A DNA stretch of 48,134 bases from an uncultured Bacteroidota bacterium (GTDB lineage: Bacteria; Bacteroidota; Bacteroidia; JADZBD01), in the NCBI GenBank assembly GCA_937924855.1, contig CALEYQ010000060.1, positions 1 to 48,134 on the forward strand, read 5' to 3'. A program made the translations under genes and the position numbers. The notes beneath the pieces are model-generated. The model saw only the letters and a program-made list of their open reading frames with translations. It had not been told where the DNA came from and searched no databases. Positions 8,988 through 16,965 of the stretch are shown piece after piece. Positions within the stretch are counted from its first letter, which is position 1. Each line of letters begins with the position of its first letter.

Positions 8988-9956
8988 ATGCTGAGAATTG
9001 TTTTTATGGGAACCCCTGAGTTTGCGGTTCCCACCTTATCAATTTTGCTTGATGCCGGTTATTCCATTCCTGCCGTAGTTACTGCGCCCGACAAACCTGC
9101 AGGACGAGGCCGGAAAATTTCAATCTCGCCCGTTAAAGAATTTGCTCTGTCAAAAAAAATTCCCCTGCTGCAACCCGAAAAACTAAAAGATCCGGGGTTT
9201 CTGTCGGAATTAAGAAATCTTGAAGCTGATTTATTTGTAGTTGTTGCTTTCCGGATGTTACCTGAACTTGTTTTTTCCATGCCACCCCTAAAAACCATTA
9301 ACCTCCATGCCTCCTTACTTCCCGAATATCGGGGAGCTGCCCCCATTAATCACGCCCTTATGAACGGCGAAAAAGAAAGCGGACTGACCACCTTTTTTAT
9401 TGAACAAAAAATTGATACCGGCGCAATTCTGCTACAGGAGAAAATCAGTATAGGAGCCGATGAAAATTTCGGAGCGCTTCATGACCGGATGAAAATTTCA
9501 GGCGCAAAGCTGGTGTTGGAAACCGTGAAACTTATTGAATCGGGAAAGGCAAAACCCCTTCCTCAGCCACAAAAAACGGGATTAGTTAAAGAGGCTCCAA
9601 AACTAACCCGTGAAATCATGAAAATTGACTGGGAAGAAAGTGCAGAAAAAATCCATAACAAAATAAGAGGGTTATCCCCCTACCCGGCCGCATTTACTTT
9701 TTTTTCCGATCCCGAAGGAAAAACCTTTCCTGTCAAAATCTTATCGGCGAGTCATACCAAAACCGATTCAGGTTTAATTCCGGGGGAAATTCGGTTTGAG
9801 GGAAATGATGTAATTAAAATTGGCGCAGCTCCCGGAACTGTATTCATTCATAACCTTCATCCCGGGGGCGGGAAAGCCATGGATGCCCGTAGTTTCCTGG
9901 CAGGCATCAGAAAAAAAGAAGGCTGGAAAGCAGTTTCCTCAGAAAGCAATACCTAA
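8988..9956 (+). CDS. fmt: methionyl-tRNA formyltransferase
   Basis: The enzyme formylates Met-tRNA(fMet) with 10-formyl-tetrahydrofolate to make the initiator tRNA. The 322-residue length is normal. The N-terminal transferase domain starts with RIVFMGTPEFAVP and contains the signature LHASLLPEYRGAAPI, with the catalytic Asn/His in INLHAS and the Asp in IDTGAIL. The C-terminal OB-like domain (about 205-310) begins near ltREIMKIDW. It starts 3 bases after a small lipoprotein gene. The end is followed by about 155 bases of noncoding DNA leading to the HU promoter. Confidence 0.97.
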   Translation: MLRIVFMGTPEFAVPTLSILLDAGYSIPAVVTAPDKPAGRGRKISISPVKEFALSKKIPLLQPEKLKDPGFLSELRNLEADLFVVVAFRMLPELVFSMPPLKTINLHASLLPEYRGAAPINHALMNGEKESGLTTFFIEQKIDTGAILLQEKISIGADENFGALHDRMKISGAKLVLETVKLIESGKAKPLPQPQKTGLVKEAPKLTREIMKIDWEESAEKIHNKIRGLSPYPAAFTFFSDPEGKTFPVKILSASHTKTDSGLIPGEIRFEGNDVIKIGAAPGTVFIHNLHPGGGKAMDARSFLAGIRKKEGWKAVSSESNT

Positions 9957-10066
9957 AAGTGGCTATTTTACAGGGCTTTCGCCCGTGGATATTAACAAAA
10001 TTTCTGTTTTTTTTAACAATCTCCTCTAAAAGCCTTCGGAAACCATTGATTTTATTGGCTTTCCCT

Positions 10067-10074
10067 TATTTTTG
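10067..10074 (+). promoter_or_regulatory. HU promoter, -7 box TATTTTTG
   Basis: This exactly matches TAnnTTTG. A TTG at 10046-10048 lies 18 bases upstream and could be the -33 element. The box is 39 bases before the HU start codon, so this transcript has a real leader. Confidence 0.65.
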
Positions 10075-10113
10075 CCCCGGACAAAAAATATTAACTAACC
10101 TAAAACAAAAAAA

Positions 10114-10389
10114 ATGAACAAGGCTGAATTAATTGATGCAATTGCAGGCGAAGCAAAAATCTCTAAAGCAGATGCCGGAAGAGCTCTGGATGCTGCTATT
10201 ACTTCTATTACCAAATCATTGAAAAAGGGTGACCGTGTTGCACTGGTAGGTTTCGGATCTTTCTCCGTTGCTAAAAGAGCTGCCCGTGTTGGACGCAACC
10301 CACAAACCGGAAAAGAAATTAAAATTTCCGCTAAGAAAGTTGCCAAGTTCAAAGCCGGTGCTGAGCTTTCAAAAGCCGTTAACAAGTAA
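10114..10389 (+). CDS. hup: HU-family DNA-binding protein
   Basis: This small (91-residue) basic nucleoid protein dimerises and bends DNA with two beta-arms. The N-terminal helices (MNKAELIDAIA) lead to the family signature GFGSFSVAKRAARVGRNPQT, which includes the RNPQT arm tip. The gene is monocistronic: it has its own TATTTTTG promoter box, a 39-base leader and a strong intrinsic terminator directly after it. This fits a highly expressed structural protein. Confidence 0.97.
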   Translation: MNKAELIDAIAGEAKISKADAGRALDAAITSITKSLKKGDRVALVGFGSFSVAKRAARVGRNPQTGKEIKISAKKVAKFKAGAELSKAVNK

Positions 10390-10406
10390 TTCTACTTTTT
10401 TACTTT

Positions 10407-10442
10407 CGAAAATCCTCCAACCCGGGGGATTTTCGTTTTTTT
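10407..10442 (+). terminator. intrinsic terminator after HU
   Basis: A 12-bp stem (one G-T pair; arms 10407-10418 and 10424-10435) with a 5-base loop is followed by seven T. The next ATG is 12 bases beyond the T-run. Confidence 0.9.
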
Positions 10443-10454
10443 GGACATTCTTCT

Positions 10455-11504
10455 ATGAACAAAGCAGAAAAAATCAAAAATTTCGACCCCAACTCACCGG
10501 GTGATCCCAATGCCAACATTTTCGGACTTCCCTTTTCTCCGGATGAAGCCGACATCGTATTAATTCCCGTGCCCTGGGAAGTAACCGTTTCCTATGGAGC
10601 CGGAACCGCTGCCGGACCCGAAGCACTTTTCGATGCCTCTTTTCAGGTTGACCTTTTTGATCCTGAATATCCCGATTTCTGGAAGAAAGGAATAGCCCTG
10701 GATGCCATTCCAGAAAAACTGAAAAAAACCAGTAATACTTTTCGCAAAAAAGCAGAAAAGCATATCGACCATTTTACCTCCGGGAAAAAAACCGGGAAAA
10801 GTGAAGGGAAGAATCTGGATGCCATAAATAATGAGTGTATAAAAATGACCGGGTGGGTTTACGACCGTACCAAACACTGGGTTGAAAAAAATAAAATTCC
10901 GGGTTTAATCGGAGGCGACCACAGCACTCCCCTGGGAATAATTAAAGCATTAAGTGAAAAATATCCCGGGCTGGGAATACTGCAGATTGATGCCCATGCC
11001 GATCTGCGCATTGCCTTTGAAGGATTTAAATACTCCCACGCATCTATCATGTATAATGTACTGATGGAAACCAACATAAAAAAACTGGTACAAATAGGCA
11101 TCCGTGATTATTGCCTTGAAGAAGTCGAGGTAATGCGAAAAGAAAAGAAAAGAGTAACCACCTTTTTTTATTTTTTTATAAAACACCGGATGTACAAAGG
11201 AGAGTCCTGGGGAAAAATCTGTCAGAATATTATCGCCGAACTTCCCAAAAACATTTACATAAGTTTTGATATCGACGGCCTCGACCCAAAATTATGTCCC
11301 GACACGGGCACGCCTGTTCCCGGAGGATTTGAGTTCGAGGAAATTGGATTCCTGCTGGAGCAAATAATTAAGGCAGGAAAAAAAATTGTAGGTTTCGACC
11401 TTAATGAAGTGGCACCCGGCAAATCCGAATGGAATGCCAATGTAGGCGCCCGCATGTTGTTTCGGCTTGCCTCAGCCGCCTGGCGTTCGAACCGGAAAAA
11501 ATAA
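10455..11504 (+). CDS. agmatinase/arginase-family ureohydrolase
   Basis: The 349-residue protein has the full binuclear manganese site of the ureohydrolase family: His156 in GGDHST, Asp179/His181/Asp183 in DAHAD, and Asp272/Asp274 in FDIDGLD, with Glu318 in DLNEVAP. Such enzymes cut a guanidino or formimino group from agmatine, arginine, formimidoylglutamate or related compounds. The overall form, with a long N-terminal part before the metal site, fits the Bacteroidota 'agmatinase family' proteins best, but formimidoylglutamase is a real alternative; no hut or speA gene is nearby. Its stop overlaps the next start (TAATG), so translation is coupled. Confidence 0.88.
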   Translation: MNKAEKIKNFDPNSPGDPNANIFGLPFSPDEADIVLIPVPWEVTVSYGAGTAAGPEALFDASFQVDLFDPEYPDFWKKGIALDAIPEKLKKTSNTFRKKAEKHIDHFTSGKKTGKSEGKNLDAINNECIKMTGWVYDRTKHWVEKNKIPGLIGGDHSTPLGIIKALSEKYPGLGILQIDAHADLRIAFEGFKYSHASIMYNVLMETNIKKLVQIGIRDYCLEEVEVMRKEKKRVTTFFYFFIKHRMYKGESWGKICQNIIAELPKNIYISFDIDGLDPKLCPDTGTPVPGGFEFEEIGFLLEQIIKAGKKIVGFDLNEVAPGKSEWNANVGARMLFRLASAAWRSNRKK

Positions 11505-12175
11505 TGGAGCAGGATACCGAAAAACGCATTGCATATTTATCGGCCTTCGTTTCGGAAGCCCGGATCAGGAAATTCAGGGAAGTGGCAGCTTTGCGAACCC
11601 GGAAACTGACGGTTGTACTCGAGGATATTTATCAGCCACATAATGCCAGTGCCGTGCTCAGAACCTGCGATTGCTTCGGGGTACAGGATGTCCATATAAT
11701 AGAAAACAGAAACAGGTACCGGGTAAACCCCGATGTAGCATTAGGGGCCAGTAAGTGGCTGAACCTGATAAAATACGCAGGCCTCGGAAACAATACCGAA
11801 AGATGTCTCAAAAACCTTAAGGAAAAAGGATACAAAATTGCCGCAACCGCCCTTCACCAAACAGCGGTTTCTCCGGAGGAGTTTACGCCGGATTCGCCCC
11901 TTGCCCTTGTTTTCGGAACAGAACTAAAGGGAATTTCCCCCGAAGTAGAAAAACAAGCCGATGTTTTTTTAAAAATTCCCATGGTAGGTTTCACAGAGAG
12001 TTTTAATATTTCCGTTTCAGCTGCCCTTTGTATCTCACAAATCCTGCCCCGGATAAAGCAAAAATTAAATCCCTGGAGCCTCAGCCTGACAGAACAAAAC
12101 GAACTGGTCCTGGAATGGCTTCGGGCTTCCATTGACAAGTGCGATCTTATCGAAAAAGAATTCGAATCCCGCTAA
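11504..12175 (+). CDS. trmH: TrmH-type tRNA/rRNA 2'-O-methyltransferase (SpoU family)
   Basis: This SPOUT methyltransferase has about 223 residues. The three knot motifs are visible: HNASAVLRTCDCFG (Asn and Arg of motif 1), LVFGTELKGIS (motif 2) and IPMVGFTESFNISVSAAL (motif 3). The size and short ends resemble TrmH, which methylates the ribose of Gm18 in tRNA; a 23S rRNA target cannot be ruled out. I place the start at the ATG overlapping the previous stop (TAATG). An in-frame ATG 75 bases upstream would lie inside the ureohydrolase and adds a non-conserved extension. Confidence 0.9.
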   Translation: MEQDTEKRIAYLSAFVSEARIRKFREVAALRTRKLTVVLEDIYQPHNASAVLRTCDCFGVQDVHIIENRNRYRVNPDVALGASKWLNLIKYAGLGNNTERCLKNLKEKGYKIAATALHQTAVSPEEFTPDSPLALVFGTELKGISPEVEKQADVFLKIPMVGFTESFNISVSAALCISQILPRIKQKLNPWSLSLTEQNELVLEWLRASIDKCDLIEKEFESR

Positions 12176-12190
12176 ATTGCCATATCTTCT

Positions 12191-12198
12191 TATTTTTG
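12191..12198 (+). promoter_or_regulatory. bTHX promoter, -7 box TATTTTTG
   Basis: This exactly matches TAnnTTTG and ends 22 bases before the bTHX ATG, just after the trmH stop. Confidence 0.6.
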
Positions 12199-12220
12199 CA
12201 TCAAACTCAAAAATTGAATT

Positions 12221-12376
12221 ATGGGAAAAGGTGACCAAAAAACAAAAAAAGGAAAACGCAGAAGGGGTTCCTACGGAAATGCCCGCAAAAGAAAAAAAGC
12301 CAATGCCGGAAAAGGAGCCAAAAAGGCAGCTCCAGCAAAAAAGGGAAAAAAAGCCGCCAAAAAACCGGCCAAATAA
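12221..12376 (+). CDS. 30S ribosomal protein bTHX
   Basis: This 51-codon gene is too short for most gene finders. The product starts MGKGDQKTKKGKRRRGSYGN and continues as an Ala/Lys-rich basic tail. The first 26 residues align with Thermus Thx (GKGDRRTRRGK...RGTYG), the small peptide in a cavity at the top of the 30S head; homologues are common in Bacteroidota. The Ala-Lys tail is longer than in Thermus. It has its own TATTTTTG box and a clean terminator just downstream, which supports a short monocistronic mRNA. Confidence 0.9.
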   Translation: MGKGDQKTKKGKRRRGSYGNARKRKKANAGKGAKKAAPAKKGKKAAKKPAK

Positions 12377-12387
12377 AAGAACTCCCA

Positions 12388-12412
12388 CCCATTCCCAGGA
12401 ATGGGTTTTTTT
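12388..12412 (+). terminator. terminator after bTHX, T-run touching next ATG
   Basis: A 7-bp perfect stem (CCCATTC / GAATGGG, loop CCAG) is followed by seven T. The T-run ends at 12412 and the ATG of the CoA-transferase begins at 12413. Confidence 0.85.
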
Positions 12413-13477
12413 ATGAATTGGAGGAAAATCAATGTCCTGGAACTGTCGTCAGTTCTGGCCGGACCTATGGTAGGCGATTTCTTTGCTGAGCTGGGGGCAA
12501 AAGTTATTAAAATTGAAAATGCTCTTACCCGGGGCGACGTAACACGGTCATGGCGAATACCCGGAGAAAATACCCCCGAAGGAACCTCAGCCTATTTTCT
12601 TTCCTGCAATCATCGAAAAAAAAGTCTGTTCCTTAATCTTGAGGAAAAGAACGACATCCAAAAGGTAATTGACCTGATTGGAAAATCAGATGTTGTAATT
12701 TCCAATTTTCTTCCTGAAACGGGCAAAAAACTAAAACTAAGTGTTGCCCATATCCGGAAATACAACCCCCAAATAATTATTGTGCACATTTCCGGGTTTG
12801 AAAACCAACCTGACCGACCTGCATTTGACCTGGCTATTCAGGCCGAAACCGGGTGGATGCACCTGAACCGAAACGAAAAAGGAGAACCCAGGAAGCTACC
12901 TATTGCCTTTGCTGATTTGATTACCGCCCATCAGGCTATTGCCGGAACACTGCTTGCACTGCTTGAGAAAAAACCCGGAAAAAAAGGTAAAACGGTAAAG
13001 GTAGCTTTAAACACCTCCGCCCTTACCGCACTGAAAAATCTGGGAACGAATCAGCTAAACCAAAGCAAAACTCCAAAAAATTCAAGAGAAAATCCTACGC
13101 TCTCACACCCGAACATAGCCCCCTACGGGGAAGTATTTTACACGAAAAACAAAAAACCCTTTGTTCTTGCCATTGGAAATGACCGGCAGTTTAAAGCCCT
13201 TTGCAAACTGCTCGATTTAGCACATTTGCAATCAGATTCAAGGTTTACGACCAATTCTTTGAGGGTCAAAAACCGGAAAGAACTTGAAAAAATTCTTTTA
13301 AGAACCCTCAGAAAGTGGAATGAAACTGAGCTTACCAGAAAACTAAAAGCGGCCAAAATTCCCTTTGGCATGGTGCGAACTCCTGATGCTGTTTTTAAAA
13401 GAAAAGAATTCCCGGACAGAATTCTGCTTACCACAAAATCAGGAAAACGAATAAAGAACAGGGCTTTTAAACTATAA
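12413..13477 (+). CDS. CaiB/BaiF (class III) CoA-transferase family protein
   Basis: The 354-residue protein is at the short end of class III CoA-transferases and alpha-methylacyl-CoA racemases. The N-terminal signature is LSSVLAGPMVGDFFAELGA, and the family's GADVIKIE-type segment appears as GAKVIKIEN. The probable catalytic Asp is Asp168 in IAFADLIT, where formyl-CoA transferase has Asp169. It should move CoA between organic acids or epimerise a branched acyl-CoA; the substrate is unknown. An in-frame ATG at 12401 lies inside the terminator stem, so I prefer 12413. No separate promoter box is visible between bTHX and this gene. Confidence 0.88.
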   Translation: MNWRKINVLELSSVLAGPMVGDFFAELGAKVIKIENALTRGDVTRSWRIPGENTPEGTSAYFLSCNHRKKSLFLNLEEKNDIQKVIDLIGKSDVVISNFLPETGKKLKLSVAHIRKYNPQIIIVHISGFENQPDRPAFDLAIQAETGWMHLNRNEKGEPRKLPIAFADLITAHQAIAGTLLALLEKKPGKKGKTVKVALNTSALTALKNLGTNQLNQSKTPKNSRENPTLSHPNIAPYGEVFYTKNKKPFVLAIGNDRQFKALCKLLDLAHLQSDSRFTTNSLRVKNRKELEKILLRTLRKWNETELTRKLKAAKIPFGMVRTPDAVFKRKEFPDRILLTTKSGKRIKNRAFKL

Positions 13478-13537
13478 GAGCCATATTCCTGCTTGATTTT
13501 CAACGAATTAAAGTAAGGTGGTTTCATTTATTTTTTA

Positions 13538-13545
13538 TAATTTTG
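13538..13545 (+). promoter_or_regulatory. -7 promoter box TAATTTTG
   Basis: This matches TAnnTTTG and ends 7 bases before the ATG at 13553, which predicts a leaderless or nearly leaderless mRNA. Confidence 0.6.
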
Positions 13546-13552
13546 CGGTTTG

Positions 13553-14455
13553 ATGAGAGTTTTCTTTACCGTAATTGTGTTGGCATGTGCAGTTTCTCAG
13601 GGACTGGCACAGCGTTGGACTAAAAACAGATACGAAGCACTGTTCGGGATTGGAGCTTCCAACTTCCTTGGAGATTTAGGTGGAGCCGATCAGATTGGAA
13701 CCAATGGCTTGCGTGATCTGGAACTGGTCCTTACCCGCCCCAGTGTGATGGCGGGTTTGCGGTATCGCCTCTACCCTAACCTTAATGCAAAAGGAAGTGT
13801 AACCTGGGGAATTCTGCGCGGTGATGACAGGCTAACAAAGGAGCCTTACAGAAATAACCGGAACTTACATTTCCGGAGTCATATTTGGGAATTATCTGCC
13901 CAGCTTGAACTTTTTATTAAAAAAGAGCAGCAGGGTCACCGCTACAAGATCAAAGGAGCAAAAGGCTTCCGGAATATTAATCTCAATGCTTATGCTTTTA
14001 CCGGAATCAATGCCTTTTATTTTAACCCTAAAGCTCAATACAAAAACGGAGGCTGGTATGCCCTTCAACCTTTGGGTACGGAAGGACAAGGCATAAAACC
14101 AGGGCTAAAAAAATACAGTCGTGTAAATTTATCAATCCCCTTCGGAATTGGATTTAAACAACTGGTTAGCCGGTACTGGAGTGTGGGAATGGAAATAGGA
14201 ATGCGGAAAACTTTTACCGATTACATTGATGATGTTAGCACCACTTATTATACCGACAGCATAAGAGCCTTTTACAATAACGATCCCCTGCACGTTTATT
14301 TTGCCGACCCCTCTGAAGCTAACGGCCCCATGCCATGGTCGGTTGCGCATGGTCAACAGCGCGGCGATCCCACCGATAACGATTCGTACATGTTCATACA
14401 TGTAACTGTTTCCTATAAAATCACTTACCGGAAACGCACAAGATCAAAGTTCTGA
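13553..14455 (+). CDS. outer-membrane beta-barrel protein
   Basis: The 300-residue protein starts with a signal peptide (about 1-20, ending GLAQ). The mature part alternates aromatic/hydrophobic and polar residues, as expected for a small beta-barrel. It opens with EALFGIGASNFLGDLGGAD, a pattern common in Bacteroidota outer-membrane proteins such as the DUF6089 group. A loop rich in basic residues (about 125-140) and a tail ending in YKITYRKR are visible. Function is unknown. I use the ATG at 13553 rather than the TTG one codon earlier, because a promoter box ends 7 bases before it. The 3' end overlaps the convergent gene by 12 bases. Confidence 0.8.
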   Translation: MRVFFTVIVLACAVSQGLAQRWTKNRYEALFGIGASNFLGDLGGADQIGTNGLRDLELVLTRPSVMAGLRYRLYPNLNAKGSVTWGILRGDDRLTKEPYRNNRNLHFRSHIWELSAQLELFIKKEQQGHRYKIKGAKGFRNINLNAYAFTGINAFYFNPKAQYKNGGWYALQPLGTEGQGIKPGLKKYSRVNLSIPFGIGFKQLVSRYWSVGMEIGMRKTFTDYIDDVSTTYYTDSIRAFYNNDPLHVYFADPSEANGPMPWSVAHGQQRGDPTDNDSYMFIHVTVSYKITYRKRTRSKF

Positions 14456-15022
14456 TTTAAGTGCTCGTTTTATCTCTTTTTTCAAAAGAGAGCAAATTTC
14501 TGCTGCATCAGAATCATCCAATCCGGAACCAAAGCGGACTTCTTTCCCGAAATACAAAAAACTAAGGGTGTCCTGAAGGGAAAACATATCAAGGCTCTTT
14601 AAAATAGACACGGGTCCTACCTTTTCTTTCTCGGAAACAAGACATAAATTTTTTATCTCTGCCAGGTTATAAACAAATACAATTCCCTTTTTTCCGATGG
14701 GTTTGGAAATTGAAAGGGCTCCTTCCTTAATCTTGACCACCTCTCTTCCTTTTAATTTCCAGAAAAACATTTTAAGGGAGCGAATGAGGAAATAAATCCA
14801 GAATCCGGCAAAAACAGCCAGAAAAATTTGTTGTTTCTCCTCCAGGGCGCTGTCGTATTGAAGCAACAGATAAATTCCGCAAAACACCCACAATCCCATC
14901 CATAACACCCAAAACAAAGGAAATTTACCGGGCGCTGAGGCCGAAATAACCAAACTGAAAACTTTTCCATCTCTGACCCAGGAACTGCGCTTTCCTATAT
15001 AATTTGTCCTACGTGTTTCCAT
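14444..15022 (-). CDS. hypothetical two-helix membrane protein
   Basis: This 192-residue protein of no family I recognise has two hydrophobic segments at about 35-57 (FWVLWMGLWVFCGIYLLL) and 66-82 (FLAVFAGFWIYFLI). A beta-rich cytoplasmic-looking domain follows. Its layout recalls bacterial proteins with a PH-like domain behind two helices, but this is only a shape argument. I start at the ATG at 15022, not the TTG three codons upstream. The gene overlaps the end of the YhhQ gene by 14 bases, so it belongs to the biotin-gene transcript by position. Confidence 0.7.
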   Translation of the reverse strand: METRRTNYIGKRSSWVRDGKVFSLVISASAPGKFPLFWVLWMGLWVFCGIYLLLQYDSALEEKQQIFLAVFAGFWIYFLIRSLKMFFWKLKGREVVKIKEGALSISKPIGKKGIVFVYNLAEIKNLCLVSEKEKVGPVSILKSLDMFSLQDTLSFLYFGKEVRFGSGLDDSDAAEICSLLKKEIKRALKSEL

Positions 15023-15671
15023 TTCCCTCAACTTTTAAATACCGGTCAATAATATAATGAAACAAATAAATAAAAGGAATCAGGCCCAGGGCAACAAGAA
15101 GTTTAAACAGATATCCCATGGAAGCATTTTCAAAAAATTCAGGCAGGGACCAATACCCGGGTATCACGAAAGCAATAAACTGCACAATAAAAGTATCGAA
15201 AAGCTGACTGATAACGGTAGATCCGGTTGCCCGAAGCCAGATATGGCGACTTCCGGTAATTTTTTTTATCCGATGGAAACTTAAGGCATCAATTACCTGA
15301 GCCACCAAAAAGGCAATAATACTGCCAATAATTATTCCCCGGCTCATACCAAAGACCTGATTGAAGGACTCATCAGATACGGGCGAATTTTCGATAGCAG
15401 GAATTTCCTGCGTGGTTAATAGCAAAATAAATGCGTAGGCTATGAGTCCAACCGTAATGAACGACAAGCGGATAACCCCCTTTCTTCCATAATATTCATT
15501 TATCAGGTCGGTGGTCAGAAAAACAACAGGCCAGGGCAAAATTCCGACACTTTGAACAAAGATGCCGAAGGAAATTAATTTCCCTCCGATCATTTCCGCC
15601 ATGAGGGCATTGGTAATAAAAAAACCCGCCAGGATCAGGAAAACAATGTCTTTCCGGGAATTAAGATTCAC
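15009..15671 (-). CDS. yhhQ: queuosine-precursor transporter-like protein (YhhQ / VUT family)
   Basis: This 220-residue inner-membrane protein has about six predicted helices and the marks of COG1738: AEMIGGKLI near the start, LTTDLINEYYGRKG around 52-65, and a QLFDTFIVQFIAF segment in the second half. In E. coli YhhQ imports queuosine precursors (preQ0/preQ1). The start codon is GTG. It overlaps bioA by 11 bases and is itself overlapped by the next gene, so it is translated as part of the biotin operon. That placement makes a different vitamin-like substrate possible. Confidence 0.88.
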   Translation of the reverse strand: MNLNSRKDIVFLILAGFFITNALMAEMIGGKLISFGIFVQSVGILPWPVVFLTTDLINEYYGRKGVIRLSFITVGLIAYAFILLLTTQEIPAIENSPVSDESFNQVFGMSRGIIIGSIIAFLVAQVIDALSFHRIKKITGSRHIWLRATGSTVISQLFDTFIVQFIAFVIPGYWSLPEFFENASMGYLFKLLVALGLIPFIYLFHYIIDRYLKVEGNGNT

Positions 15672-16965
15672 GCAGCGAAATTAGAAAATCCAATACAGCT
15701 CTGCGAATTTTTTCGAGGGACTTGTCGGAAATACAATACGGAGGAAGCAGGTAAATAACATTTCCCAGAGGTCTGATGAATACTCCCCTTTCCATGAAAA
15801 AGTCGTATATCCGGTTTCTCATATCAGAAAAATAATCCGCTCCCGGATCGTTCACCTCAAAAGCAAGAATAGTACCGAGACAGCGAGGATTAAGAGCACC
15901 TTCTGTCTTTTCAAGCTCCCCACAAAACTCCATCATAAACTCCGAAACCCGCTTGATATTTTTAAGGCTTTTTCCGGACTTAAAAACCTCCAGATTTCCG
16001 AGCGCAGCCGCACACCCAATGGGGTTCCCACTGAAAGAATGCCCGTGTAAAAACATCCGCTTCCTTTCTTCGGATAAAAAAGCGCTGAAAATCTCTCCGG
16101 TTGCAGTAGTTAGTCCCAAGGGAATAAATCCACCGGTGAGCCCTTTGGAGAAGCAGGCTACATCGGCCATTCCCTCAAAATAAGACCCGGCAAAAATTTT
16201 TCCGGTTCTTCCGAATCCGGTCATTACTTCATCGGAAATAATAACAATTTCCGAACTTCGGCAAGTTGCAATGAGTTTCCTCAGGGGCTCAGGCTCATAC
16301 ATAATCATGCCTCCGCTTCCCAAAACCAGGGGTTCGAAAATAAATCCGGCAATCTGGTCCGGATAGGCAGTTATTACTTTCGAAAGTGCTGCAAAAGATT
16401 TTTCTTCGTTGCCGGGGGTGGGAACCGGAATTCTTGAAACCGAAAACAATAAATCGGAAAAGGGCAGCGTAAAAGTATCCTCGCCGCTAACACTCATGGA
16501 ACCAAAGGTGTCGCCATGATATGCATTTTCAAAGGCAATAAACCGGGTTCGTTTACTCCCTCTGTTGAAGTGAAACTGAAGTGCAATTTTTAATCCGACC
16601 TCAAGAGCCGTAGATCCATTATCGGAAAAAAATACTTTATGATGAGGATATGGAATTATTTCAAGCAAATTTTTCGCAAGGTCCAGGGCGGGCTGATGGG
16701 TGAACCCGGAAAACATAACCTGGGCAAAATCGTCGGTTTGTTTTTTTATGAAAGAAGAAATAACCTTATTCCCATGTCCGTGATTGACCGTCCACCAGGA
16801 AGAGATAGCATCTATAAGTTGCTCCCCGGATTCAAGCAATAAAAATTCATCGGTAGCCCCGGTTATTTTGGGAAGCCGTTTCTCATTAAAGTGCTGGGTA
16901 AAGGGATGCCAGACAGGATAATCCGGAGCGTCGGAAGGAAGCCGGGAAAAATCAGATTTTTTCAA
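15661..16965 (-). CDS. bioA: adenosylmethionine-8-amino-7-oxononanoate aminotransferase
   Basis: This PLP enzyme converts KAPA to DAPA with S-adenosylmethionine as amino donor, the third step of the biotin ring pathway. The 434-residue length is normal. The N-terminus has VWHPFTQHF, typical of BioA; ENAYHGDTFGSMSVSG and the PLP-Asp segment IISDEVMTGFGRTG follow. The PLP lysine is in CFSKGLTGGFIPLG. The start is a TTG overlapping bioD by 14 bases; no in-frame ATG lies near enough to replace it. The gene sits between bioD and the YhhQ gene with overlaps on both sides. Confidence 0.96.
   Translation of the reverse strand: MKKSDFSRLPSDAPDYPVWHPFTQHFNEKRLPKITGATDEFLLLESGEQLIDAISSWWTVNHGHGNKVISSFIKKQTDDFAQVMFSGFTHQPALDLAKNLLEIIPYPHHKVFFSDNGSTALEVGLKIALQFHFNRGSKRTRFIAFENAYHGDTFGSMSVSGEDTFTLPFSDLLFSVSRIPVPTPGNEEKSFAALSKVITAYPDQIAGFIFEPLVLGSGGMIMYEPEPLRKLIATCRSSEIVIISDEVMTGFGRTGKIFAGSYFEGMADVACFSKGLTGGFIPLGLTTATGEIFSAFLSEERKRMFLHGHSFSGNPIGCAAALGNLEVFKSGKSLKNIKRVSEFMMEFCGELEKTEGALNPRCLGTILAFEVNDPGADYFSDMRNRIYDFFMERGVFIRPLGNVIYLLPPYCISDKSLEKIRRAVLDFLISLRES

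Noticed and set aside
9973..9984. Short GGGC-TTTC-GCCC hairpin after fmt as a terminator
   Set aside because: The stem is only 4 bp and the T-run lies more than 20 bases further on.
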